A DNA stretch of 37,182 nucleotides from QHCE01 sp041743105 (GTDB lineage Bacteria > Actinomycetota > Actinomycetes > Mycobacteriales > QHCE01). Every line of letters starts with the position of its first letter. Position 1 is the stretch's first letter. The translations under genes were made by a program, and so were the position numbers. The stretch is taken from NCBI GenBank assembly GCA_041743105.1, contig JBGTNI010000032.1:1-37182 (forward strand), written 5' to 3'. Below, one piece after another: positions 22,911 to 30,333 of this stretch. The notes beneath the pieces are model-generated. The model worked only from the letters and a program-made list of their open reading frames with translations. It was not told the DNA's origin and ran no database searches.

Positions 22911-24698
22911 TTACGATCCGCCACCGGCCGGTGAAGCCGGTGACTCACCCTGTTGGGCATCGGTGTTCTGCGACCTGTCATTGTTTGCTCCAGTAGACGG
23001 GGTCGAAGACTCGCGTTGGTCATCGCGATTTTCGGCATCTAGCTCCGGCTGCAACTCAGCCGACGGCAGTGCTGGCCGTAGCTTCGAGACCTTCCAGTCC
23101 CCATCGACCTTTCTTACGGTGACGAGGTACTCGGATTTCGTGGAGCCCCCAACGTTTTCGGGCTGCAACCACTTCACCGCCACACGCGCCTCCCGCACAT
23201 CTGTGACGGCGTCGTCCTTCGGCGCGTAAACCGTGATCTCGACTCCTTCTTCCTTATCGAACACGCGGCCACCACCCAGGCCATCGGTGACTTTGTCGCC
23301 AGTGGTGATGTTCCGCAACGCCCCGACGTCGCTATCGGCGTAGGCCTGGAAGAACCTGTCCACCTGCGCTTTGATGTCCTGGCTGTTCTGGTTGTCGGAC
23401 TCAGGCTGCTCGTCGCTCACGCCGACGTCGGCCGGTGTCGGGCAGGCCACCAGTGCTGGGTAGGAGTCGACCGCCAGCGCATCGGCGCTCTTGGCAACCA
23501 CCGACGTCGTGGCGCACAGGAAGCTCGTCCGCTCGCCGGCGCCACCGCGCTCCATAACGACTGACATCCCAACGGTGACGGTAGCCCGCTCGTCACTGTC
23601 GACATCCATGCGCAGCGTCACGGGCATATCGCGAACCTCTTGCTTACCCTTGCTGTTCCAGCCGTACTGCCCGTCACTAGAGAACGGGTAATACGTGTCA
23701 AGCACCTGCTGACGCTGCTGTGGATTGTCGGCGTCCCACGTGAAGAAGGCCTTACTCAGCCGCTCCACATAACCTGCGGCGGCTTCGCGGGGAAAGCTCA
23801 ATCCGGCCGGAAGCTTCTGGTCGTTGCCTAACCCGCCACCGAGCAGACGCGAAACGCCAAGCACCATCAGTAGCGTCATCGCCAGTAGCATGGCGGTCAG
23901 AAAGGCAAACCGCTGCCAGCGTCCCCCGCCCATACCCGGACCTCGACGCCGAGCCTTGCGCAGTCGCGCGTCGTCGGGCACCACCACGCCGTCTTCTACC
24001 CGAAAGCCCGGCAGTGGTAGTGCTTGCACGCCCGCTGACATGTCTAACCGATGGTCCAAGGTGCCGTACGCGGCGAGCGGCCCATTACCTCCATCTTTAC
24101 CGGAGCGGCGCCCCTTACCGGAGCGGCGCTGTTTATCAGAACCCGGTGGCTCGTCGCCACCGCTCCGCTTGTTCTTGCCCAGGTCGCCCATGAAGGCATC
24201 CCAGAGTGAGCGCTTCTTCTTGCCACGCTGCTTGTCGCTACCAGGCGGCGGCTCGGGTGGTTCGGGGTAGCGCTGGTGCTGCGGCATGAAGACACCCGGC
24301 GCTCCGGGTATTTGCGGAGCACCGTATCCACTGAATCCAGCCTGACCACTGGCAGGTGGAGGGTACCCGGGTGGCGCACTGCCCGGCGCGCCTTGCCGGA
24401 CCGGCGGATACGGTCCCTGGGACGGGCCTGCCGGCGCGCTGAAGGGTCGCTGGCCATACTGCGTCGGCGCGGAGGTCGGCATGGGATTGGCTGACATGGG
24501 GTAGTTGGCTGGCCCAGACTGGCCGGGATGCGCAGGGACTGCGCTACCGGGCCGGTGTTGGACAGCCCCGGGAGCGGCGGACCAAGGTGCGCCCTGCTGA
24601 GTCGGCTGGCCCGGTGCGTGCCCTTGCGAGGCGGGGGCGGAGGACGGCGCCCAACCGCCTGGGCCCGGCCGCTGCCGATTATCGCCACCGTTACTCAT
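22911..24698 (-). CDS. TcpC/VirB8-like bitopic protein with long proline-rich N-terminus
   Basis: 595 residues from the ATG at 24698. The first 255 residues are cytoplasmic and of low complexity, Pro/Gly/Gln-rich, with PPGSDKQR occurring twice. One membrane helix (about 263-285) follows, then an exterior part with two NTF2-like units: YVERLSKAFFTWDADNPQQR (about 310-420), and one around 430-560 containing DIKAQVDRFFQAYADSD and ending VRKVDGDWKVSKLRPALP. This helix plus paired NTF2 folds is the layout of TcpC-type proteins, which take the scaffold place of VirB8 in Gram-positive conjugation systems. GGAGGGG precedes the start by 9-10 bases; a GTG three codons earlier sits too close to it. The extreme C-terminus is Ser/Asn/Gln rich. 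Confidence 0.78.
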   Translation of the reverse strand: MSNGGDNRQRPGPGGWAPSSAPASQGHAPGQPTQQGAPWSAAPGAVQHRPGSAVPAHPGQSGPANYPMSANPMPTSAPTQYGQRPFSAPAGPSQGPYPPVRQGAPGSAPPGYPPPASGQAGFSGYGAPQIPGAPGVFMPQHQRYPEPPEPPPGSDKQRGKKKRSLWDAFMGDLGKNKRSGGDEPPGSDKQRRSGKGRRSGKDGGNGPLAAYGTLDHRLDMSAGVQALPLPGFRVEDGVVVPDDARLRKARRRGPGMGGGRWQRFAFLTAMLLAMTLLMVLGVSRLLGGGLGNDQKLPAGLSFPREAAAGYVERLSKAFFTWDADNPQQRQQVLDTYYPFSSDGQYGWNSKGKQEVRDMPVTLRMDVDSDERATVTVGMSVVMERGGAGERTSFLCATTSVVAKSADALAVDSYPALVACPTPADVGVSDEQPESDNQNSQDIKAQVDRFFQAYADSDVGALRNITTGDKVTDGLGGGRVFDKEEGVEITVYAPKDDAVTDVREARVAVKWLQPENVGGSTKSEYLVTVRKVDGDWKVSKLRPALPSAELQPELDAENRDDQRESSTPSTGANNDRSQNTDAQQGESPASPAGGGS

Positions 24699-24839
24699 GT
24701 GCGTCACCCCCTCCGCGGTACATAGCTAAGACAGTTCACAAACACCTAATCTCAAGTATGCGCCACGGTAACAGCCGACGATCTCCGCTGAACGGCCACT
24801 TTCCATCAATACGGCCAATCGGATGAAAATATCCCAAAT

Positions 24840-25820
24840 CTAGGGGTCAGATTTACCACTCGATTGCGGCTGCGTCGACGGTGGCTGCGCCGAAGGCTGG
24901 GTGCCAGGACGCGACCAGAAGCTACGCGTAGGGTCCGCCGCCGGCTGCGCGGCGTAGCCTCCGGTGGGATAACCCGGATCGGCCGTTGCAGGTTGCTGTG
25001 AGTAGCCATCTGGGGTATCGATGTCACCCAGGTAGCCTTCCGGCACGGCCACTGAGTTCTCCCACTCTTGCTGCAGGTCATCGCGCACCTGCTCGATGAC
25101 ATCGGTATGGCGGTACACCTCGGTACCCAGCGCTGACGCTCGCTCCATGTCACCGGCCCGAATGGCCTTGAGGGTCTCCGTTGCGGCGTCGAAGGCGGCC
25201 TTCTGTCGCTCCTGGGCATCTTGAAGCACCGAGGCAAGCTCATCGGGATTGAGCACGCGTGGCGCGGTCGCGATCACTTCACCTCGTGCAATGGTCAGGT
25301 CATTGAGCACTGGCGACAAGTCGGCAGGAACCTCGACGGCGTGTTGCGGACGGTTAGCCATGCGCTCGGCACCGAAGTACAGTCCGATACCCATCAACAC
25401 GGCGACAAGGGGAAAGGCCCAGTGCGTAATAGTGAAGTTGCCCCGTAGCGTATTCACCACCGCGGCAAAAAGCGTAATGGCAGCGACTAACAGCACCACC
25501 AGGGCGCCGCGGTCCATCAGCAGCCGGAGCCGCTCGCGCTGATCCTCCAGAGCGGCGTCGGAGGGGCCAGTGAGAAATGTTGTCTCAACTTCGCCGATCT
25601 CCCCCTCAACCTGCGTTGGTGGAGCCGGTGGCTGCTGCGGATAGTCAGAGCTCGCCTGTCGAGGCTGCTCGGCAGGCGGTGGGGGCTGCGCTAGGCCGGA
25701 TGCTGGAGCACTTGGTGGTGGCGGCTGGCTTGAACCAGGGTTCGACGACACCGGCTGCTGCCCTTGTTTGCCTTGGTCACCCGTCGGTGGGGGTGAACCA
25801 ACGCTTGGATTTGACACCAT
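24840..25820 (-). CDS. proline-rich two-helix membrane protein, first gene of the secretion operon
   Basis: 326 residues, no recognised family. The N-terminal 80 residues are Pro/Ser/Gln-rich. A charged helix (DAALEDQRERLRLLMDRG) leads into two membrane helices (about 105-124 and 134-150). A soluble helical region (about 165-255) contains DELASVLQDAQERQKAAFDA, and the tail is again Pro/Gln/Tyr-rich. Both ends are therefore probably cytoplasmic. It is the promoter-proximal gene of the minus-strand block, with 141 bases between it and the TcpC-like gene. No Shine-Dalgarno is seen; instead TAATCT lies exactly 6 bases before the ATG, as expected for a leaderless actinobacterial transcript. By position it is inferred to be a structural or regulatory part of the machine. 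Confidence 0.75.
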   Translation of the reverse strand: MVSNPSVGSPPPTGDQGKQGQQPVSSNPGSSQPPPPSAPASGLAQPPPPAEQPRQASSDYPQQPPAPPTQVEGEIGEVETTFLTGPSDAALEDQRERLRLLMDRGALVVLLVAAITLFAAVVNTLRGNFTITHWAFPLVAVLMGIGLYFGAERMANRPQHAVEVPADLSPVLNDLTIARGEVIATAPRVLNPDELASVLQDAQERQKAAFDAATETLKAIRAGDMERASALGTEVYRHTDVIEQVRDDLQQEWENSVAVPEGYLGDIDTPDGYSQQPATADPGYPTGGYAAQPAADPTRSFWSRPGTQPSAQPPSTQPQSSGKSDP

Positions 25821-25826
25821 GGGAAG

Positions 25827-25832
25827 AGATTA
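25827..25832 (-). promoter_or_regulatory. putative -10 element of the secretion operon (leaderless)
   Basis: TAATCT on the minus strand, 6 bases upstream of the ATG at 25820, fits TANNNT with transcription starting at or next to the start codon. No clear -35 box is visible. Confidence 0.45.
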
Positions 25833-25860
25833 CTGCACTCGGGGCGGGTAGGAAGCATAC

Positions 25861-25972
25861 TGAGCCGTTCGCTACTGAACCAGCGGAGAAAGTAGCACTT
25901 ACTCCAGCGGCCGCTGGAGTAAGCATCGGCTCAGCCCGCAGGTCAGAAAGCTGTGCTCGTCGAGCTACTTTC
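25861..25972. promoter_or_regulatory. nested inverted repeats around a perfect 26-bp palindrome
   Basis: The centre is a perfect palindrome at 25898-25923 (half site CTTACTCCAGCGG). Outside it GAAAGTAGC (25888-25896) pairs with GCTACTTTC (25964-25972), and TGAGCCG (25861-25867) pairs with CGGCTCA (25927-25933). An extra GCTACT lies at 25871-25876. The block sits between the secretion operon (start 25820) and the divergent gene at 26087, so it is a candidate operator for both. Confidence 0.7.
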
Positions 25973-26086
25973 GTCCGATTAGCAAAGTGCCCACCTCACG
26001 CTCGGCTCCCGCCATGGGCCGGCTGAGTAGACTCGGCTCAATGAAGGCCGCTCGACCTCTTATGCGTAGTGCTGGTGGTGACAGCT

Positions 26087-26749
26087 ATGACAAATCCACG
26101 TCGGGTACGTAAGCGCTATCCCAAAATGCCGGACGTCACCATAGACGATGTGGATCAGCTTCCGGCAATCCCCCGAGTGCGCGACGCCGACGAGACGACT
26201 CCCGACTCGGCGGGGTCATCGAACGTACTGTCATCGCGCACATCCGGCGGTCTCGACAGTGTTGGCGGACCTGGTGGCGGGCAACACAGGTTCACGATGC
26301 ACCCCGGCGAGGTGAGTGCCGCAATCGCGATCTGGCAGCCGGGCACCGACGGTGCGGTCACAAAACACGGCGCCGTCACAAAACACTACGACACGCGCAT
26401 TCGCTACATCACCGAGGACGGATCGCAGATGCTTAAGATCGTCGTCCCGGCCGTTGATTTCCTTCCCGTGGGAACCCGGGTCGACGTGGAGGAGCAAAGA
26501 GCTACCGGGAGGGTTCGGGTACACCGCAAGACACCTCCGCCGGTCAAAGGCATGTCGTGGAAACGACCGGATCTGCGGGGCGCGATGATCGCCCTAGCGG
26601 TCATCTTGACCATCACCGCGATCGTCGGTGTGATCGGCTACATTGTCGGGCGCAGCAAACAGCCCAGCCAACAGCCACCCACCCCGCCCGATGTCACCAT
26701 CCAGCAAGACGGTAGGCCAGTTCAGCAAGACCCAAGATCAACTGGGTGA
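26087..26749 (+). CDS. single-pass membrane protein divergent from the secretion operon
   Basis: 220 residues from the ATG at 26087; GTGs at 26069, 26075 and 26078 are alternatives, and GGTGGTGA about 6 bases upstream is a weak ribosome site. No family recognised. A basic N-terminus (NPRRVRKRYPK) and an acidic, Ser-rich linker are followed by a beta-rich central domain (about 66-148: TRIRYITEDGSQMLKIVVPAVDF...GTRVDVEEQ). A helix follows near 164-188 (MIALAVILTITAIVGVIGYIVG), then a short Pro/Gln tail. The helix near the C-terminus leaves most of the protein on one side, probably the cytoplasm. VTKH occurs twice from a 12-base direct repeat. It shares its upstream region with the secretion operon, so a role as regulator or accessory part is possible but unproven. 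Confidence 0.6.
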   Translation: MTNPRRVRKRYPKMPDVTIDDVDQLPAIPRVRDADETTPDSAGSSNVLSSRTSGGLDSVGGPGGGQHRFTMHPGEVSAAIAIWQPGTDGAVTKHGAVTKHYDTRIRYITEDGSQMLKIVVPAVDFLPVGTRVDVEEQRATGRVRVHRKTPPPVKGMSWKRPDLRGAMIALAVILTITAIVGVIGYIVGRSKQPSQQPPTPPDVTIQQDGRPVQQDPRSTG

Positions 26750-26798
26750 GCGATCCACGAGGATAGTCGATCCGGAACTCGACGACATCTTGTGCCAT
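26694..26798 (-). CDS. possible 34-residue ORF, antisense to the end of the 26087 gene
   Basis: ATG at 26798 with AAGGA about 8 bases upstream; stop TGA at 26694-26696. The peptide starts MAQDVVEFRIDYPRG and continues as an amphipathic helix rich in Leu and Ala, which looks more protein-like than chance. It lies downstream of guaB3 on the same strand but after a strong hairpin, and overlaps the last 56 bases of the plus-strand gene. It could be real, or a remnant of a longer gene. Confidence 0.25.
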   Translation of the reverse strand: MAQDVVEFRIDYPRGSLTQLILGLAELAYRLAGW

Positions 26799-26848
26799 GT
26801 TGATGTTCCTTAGAACGTCCGCCAATAGGTCATCTGCCAAGGCCGCAG

Positions 26849-26919
26849 GAGCCGCCGCCTACGAAGGTAGGCAAGGCGGCTCATGAACATCGGAACACCG
26901 GCAGCGTCTCATGTGCCGG
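26849..26919. terminator. two hairpins between convergent genes, terminator of guaB3
   Basis: GAGCCGCC (26849-26856) pairs with GGCGGCTC (26875-26882), with an inner CCTAC/GTAGG stem. A second hairpin CCGGCA (26898-26903) / TGCCGG (26914-26919) lies closer to the guaB3 stop. Neither has a T-run, which is common for actinobacterial terminators. They separate guaB3 from the converging 26087 gene. Confidence 0.6.
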
Positions 26920-26925
26920 AGCCTC

Positions 26926-28092
26926 TTAGATATCTAGCACCAACTCGACCTTTTGGAAGGCTTTTACATCCCGATAGCCGGCCTTAGCCATCATGCGGCG
27001 CAGCCCCCCGAACAGGTTCAGGGTGCCGCCGGCCTCATCGGAAGGGCCGTGCAGCACGGTGGCAAGGTCGGCACGTGGCCACCGTGGCACCGCGTCGGCG
27101 ATCATCCCTCGTGGCAGCTTGGGATGGGTGGCAGCGGGGTGCCACCACGCCCCGTGACCTGGCACCTCGGCGGCTACCGCCAACGGCTCTCCCAACATCA
27201 CCGCATCCGCGCCGCAGGCGATCGCGCGCCCGATATCGCCGCTGGTGTGAAGATCGCCATCGGCCACCACGTGCACGTATCTCCCGCCGGTCTCGTCTAG
27301 ATAGTCCCGCCGAGCCGCAGCCGCATCGGCGATCGCTGTCGCCATCGGGATCCGGATACCTAGCACGTCATCGCTGGTAGTCCACGCGTCGGCACCCATA
27401 CCCACGATCACCCCGGCTGCTCCGGTGCGCATCAAATGCAGCGCGGTCTGATAATTCGCACAGCCACCCACCACCACAGGCACTTCCAGCTCGCCAATGA
27501 ACTCTTTGAGATCGAGCGGATTAGCCGCACCACAGACGTGCTCGGCCGAGACGATGGTGCCTTGAATGACCAGAACGTCCACCCCCGCGGCTACCACCAC
27601 CGGCGCATACTCCAGCGTGTGCTGCGGCGATACCCGCACCGCGATCGGAATCCGCGCCGCGGCATTGGAAGCCGCACCTTGGAAGGCCACTGTGTCGGCA
27701 ATGCTCTGCATCTGAGCAATGCGTTCGGCGATCAGCTCCGGTTTGATTGGCTCGGCGTATATCTGCTGCGCCAAGGCCGTGCGCTCGCTGTCTGGCGCGG
27801 CAGCCAGCTTGGCCAGCATGGGCAACGGTTCGACGTAACGGGTCCACAGACCCTCGGCGTTGAGCACGCCCAGCCCGCCGAGTTGGCCGAGCCGCACCGC
27901 CGTTTCCGGGCTCACAGTGGCATCGGACGGGTGCGCCATCATCGGAATATCGAACGTGAACGCATCCAACTGCCATGCCGTGGCGACCTCATCGATGTCA
28001 CGGGTACGACGCGACGGCATGATAGCCACCTGACGGAGGTGATACCCCCTTCGCGCTGCCTTGCCCATGCCGATTTCGATGAGTTCACCCAT
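26926..28092 (-). CDS. guaB3: GuaB3-family IMP dehydrogenase-related protein
   Basis: 388 residues, a TIM-barrel protein of the IMPDH/GMP reductase superfamily without the CBS pair. It starts MGELIEIGMGKAARRGY, typical of GuaB3. Conserved pieces are FDIPMMAHPSDATVSPE (48-64), DVLVIQGTIVSAEHV, VVVGGCANYQTALHLM, GVIVGMGADAW and GADAVMLGEPLA. The IMPDH catalytic loop GSICTTR is replaced by GTIVSAEHVCGA. The family is ubiquitous beside guaB in actinomycetes; a cyanobacterial member has been reported to act as a GMP reductase, so the reaction here should not be assumed to be that of IMPDH. It lies 30 bases after guaB in the same direction, so is very likely cotranscribed. It ends before a double hairpin. 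Confidence 0.93.
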   Translation of the reverse strand: MGELIEIGMGKAARRGYHLRQVAIMPSRRTRDIDEVATAWQLDAFTFDIPMMAHPSDATVSPETAVRLGQLGGLGVLNAEGLWTRYVEPLPMLAKLAAAPDSERTALAQQIYAEPIKPELIAERIAQMQSIADTVAFQGAASNAAARIPIAVRVSPQHTLEYAPVVVAAGVDVLVIQGTIVSAEHVCGAANPLDLKEFIGELEVPVVVGGCANYQTALHLMRTGAAGVIVGMGADAWTTSDDVLGIRIPMATAIADAAAARRDYLDETGGRYVHVVADGDLHTSGDIGRAIACGADAVMLGEPLAVAAEVPGHGAWWHPAATHPKLPRGMIADAVPRWPRADLATVLHGPSDEAGGTLNLFGGLRRMMAKAGYRDVKAFQKVELVLDI

Positions 28093-28122
28093 GACAACTC
28101 CTGACGATTCCTATCCAACCGC

Positions 28123-29787
28123 TCAGCTTGGGTCGGAAGAATAGTTCGGTGCCTCAACGGTCATCGCGATGTCATGGGGATGACTCTCCGACAGGCCCGA
28201 AGCAGTGATACGGATAAAGCGACCGCGCTGCTTGAGCTCGGCAATGGTGTGCGCGCCTACGTAGCCCATCGAGGCCCGTAACCCGCCGACCAACTGATGC
28301 GCCACCGCGGACAACGGCCCGCGATAGGGCACTTGCCCCTCGATACCCTCCGGCACCAACTTGTCGTCGGAGAACACGTCGTGCTGGAAGTAACGGTCTT
28401 TGGAATAGGACTGGCCTCCCCGCGCTGCAGCTCTGTTGTCGATAGCGTCTCCAACAACGCCGGCGTCGTCATACGCGGTTCCCGATCCCCTGGCGCCCCC
28501 ACGTGAGGCCATAGCCCCCAGCGAACCCATCCCCCGGTACGTCTTGTACTGCTTGCCGTTGATGAACTGCAGCTCGCCGGGGCTTTCTTCGCAACCCGCC
28601 AGTAGCGACCCGAGCATGACGGTGTCGGCACCGGAGACCAGGGCCTTGGCGATATCGCCCGAGAAGCGCAGGCCGCCGTCACCGATCACCGGCACACCTG
28701 CCGGTCGGGCGGCCAACGCTGCCTGAGCGATCGCGGTCACCTGCGGAACGCCTACACCAGCCACCACCCGGGTGGTACAGATCGAGCCCGGACCAACACC
28801 GACCTTGATGCCGTCGGCACCGGCATCGACCAGAGCTTGTGCACCCTCGCGGGTGGCAACATTGCCCCCGATGACATCGACAACGGTGTCGGCTTTCAGC
28901 CGCTTCACCATCTCCAGCACACCAACGGTGTGGCCATGCGCGGTGTCGACCACCAGGACATCGGCACCGGCATCGGCAACTTGGCGGCCACGCTCGTATG
29001 CGTCCGGGCCCACTCCAACGGCAGCGGCCACGACGAGGCGCCCCAAGGCGTCCTTGGTGGCGTACGGGTATTTTTCACGTTTAGCGAAGTCTTTTACAGT
29101 GATCAGACCGCGAAGCCGATTCTCCTTATCGACCAACGGCAGCTTCTCGACCTTATGGCGACGCAGCAGGTCCAGCGCGTCCGCCGCGGCGACGCCCTCG
29201 GCGGCGGTGACCAACGGCATCGGAGTCATGACGTCACGCACCAGGACCGTCGAATCCGACTCGAATCGCATGTCCCGGTTCGTGACGATGCCCACCAGTA
29301 TCGGGTCGGAGCCGGCGGTTCCGTTGCTGCTTTCCACCACCGGGACGCCCGAAATGCGATAGCGAGCACACAGTTGATTGACCTGCGCCAAGCTGTCGTT
29401 CGGCGAACACGTCACTGGATGGCTCACCATCCCGGCCTCGGACCGCTTCACCAAGTCCACCTGTTGCGCCTGCTCATCGATGGGTAGGTTGCGGTGCAAC
29501 ACGCCGATCCCACCGTGTCGGGCCATGGCTATGGCCATTCGGGCCTCCGTGACGGTGTCCATCGCGGAGGAGACCAGCGGCATGCACACCGAGACGTTTC
29601 GGCTCAACCGACTAGTGGTATCGACTTCGCTGGGCAGCACCGAGGACTGCGCCGGAAGCAGCAACAGATCGTCGAAGGTCAGACCCAACCCTAGGTACGG
29701 CAGGCCCTCATACGAGATATCCCGGAATGCTGCCGCCTGGGCAAAAGTAGGATCAGAAGTAAAAGCGGAATCGGAAGCAAACGTCAT
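28123..29787 (-). CDS. guaB: IMP dehydrogenase
   Basis: Oxidises IMP to XMP with NAD+, the committed step to GMP and the substrate supply for GuaA. 554 residues, slightly long because of a Ser/Ala-rich N-terminus of about 25 residues before ISYEGLPYLGLGLTFDDLLLLP. The barrel is interrupted by two CBS domains (about 118-240: VSHPVTCSPNDSL and VRDVMTPMPLVT). The catalytic Cys337 is in GVGPGSICTTRVV, the NAD-site VVDTAHGH at 279-286, and the flap region YRGMGSLGAM is present. The Shine-Dalgarno is weak (GAAGAG about 12 bases away). The start lies 9 bases from the stop of the DUF5319 gene, so coupling is likely. It forms an operon with that gene upstream and guaB3 downstream. Confidence 0.97.
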   Translation of the reverse strand: MTFASDSAFTSDPTFAQAAAFRDISYEGLPYLGLGLTFDDLLLLPAQSSVLPSEVDTTSRLSRNVSVCMPLVSSAMDTVTEARMAIAMARHGGIGVLHRNLPIDEQAQQVDLVKRSEAGMVSHPVTCSPNDSLAQVNQLCARYRISGVPVVESSNGTAGSDPILVGIVTNRDMRFESDSTVLVRDVMTPMPLVTAAEGVAAADALDLLRRHKVEKLPLVDKENRLRGLITVKDFAKREKYPYATKDALGRLVVAAAVGVGPDAYERGRQVADAGADVLVVDTAHGHTVGVLEMVKRLKADTVVDVIGGNVATREGAQALVDAGADGIKVGVGPGSICTTRVVAGVGVPQVTAIAQAALAARPAGVPVIGDGGLRFSGDIAKALVSGADTVMLGSLLAGCEESPGELQFINGKQYKTYRGMGSLGAMASRGGARGSGTAYDDAGVVGDAIDNRAAARGGQSYSKDRYFQHDVFSDDKLVPEGIEGQVPYRGPLSAVAHQLVGGLRASMGYVGAHTIAELKQRGRFIRITASGLSESHPHDIAMTVEAPNYSSDPS

Positions 29788-29796
29788 AGGAAATAC

Positions 29797-30171
29797 TTAC
29801 TCTTCGAGCGCGTCTTGGGTGCCATCGGCATAGCCACGGGCATATTCCCACGAAACATAATCATTGGGGTCGGGGTTGAAAGCCGGCTCATGCACCCGGG
29901 TGCGGCCCGCTTCCAACAGCTGCTTGAGGTTCGAGCGCAGTAGATCCCAGGCAAAATAATGCGGGATCTTGCAATCCTCGCAATCCACCACGAGACCCTT
30001 GATGCCCCGCGGCGAGAGCAGCGATTCGAAGACTTCCAGGTCGGCAAGATCGTCCAGTACGTCCTGGCGCTCGGAAGGATTGAGCGCGGCGGTGTGCTCG
30101 CCTGGCTCTTCCACGGCGTACGTGGGATCGCCGGGATCTCCGGCGAACGGATCGAGTGGCTCGTCGTGCAC
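29797..30171 (-). CDS. DUF5319-like protein
   Basis: From the GTG at 30171 it has 124 residues: VHDEPLDPFAGDPGDP, an acidic N-terminal part, DVLDDLADLEVFESLLSPRGIKGLVVDCEDC, then HYFAWDLLRSNLKQLLEAGRTRVHEPAF and a final YVSWEYARGYADG. This is the pattern of a conserved actinobacterial family of unknown function encoded next to guaB. The DCEDC pair together with His could bind a metal, but that is a guess. The start follows the usual VHDEPLDPF beginning. However, a strong AGGAGG lies upstream, inside the frame, at about 30213-30218, with only ACG or ATT codons at the right spacing, and ATG at 30228 lies before it. It is upstream of guaB, 9 bases apart. Confidence 0.8.
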   Translation of the reverse strand: MHDEPLDPFAGDPGDPTYAVEEPGEHTAALNPSERQDVLDDLADLEVFESLLSPRGIKGLVVDCEDCKIPHYFAWDLLRSNLKQLLEAGRTRVHEPAFNPDPNDYVSWEYARGYADGTQDALEE

Positions 30172-30250
30172 TCCTACACCGTAGTCTCTCGCCGCGCCAA
30201 TCGTGGCCCCTCCTAGGAATCGGCGCATCGATTTCAACCGCTAAGTATGC

Positions 30251-30287
30251 GATATAGCCACTTCCTGAGCATCGGTGTGACTATATC
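30251..30287. repeat. inverted repeat GATATAG/CTATATC upstream of the DUF5319-guaB operon
   Basis: GATATAG (30251-30257) and CTATATC (30281-30287) with a 23-base spacer, in the AT-rich stretch between rsdA and the DUF5319 gene. The region must hold the promoter of the guaB operon, so an operator is possible. The gap also contains GGTGT/ACACC, which could end the rsdA transcript. Confidence 0.35.
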
Positions 30288-30333
30288 TTAAGAAACAACC
30301 GAGAAGGTGTACCTAACTAGAACACCGCACGAT

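Noticed and set aside
6463..25820. Integrative conjugative element or plasmid remnant
   Set aside because: Looked for relaxase, integrase/recombinase, replication, partition, oriT-like repeats and tRNA-linked att sites and saw none inside the window; flanks are core metabolic genes. Boundaries beyond the window cannot be excluded.
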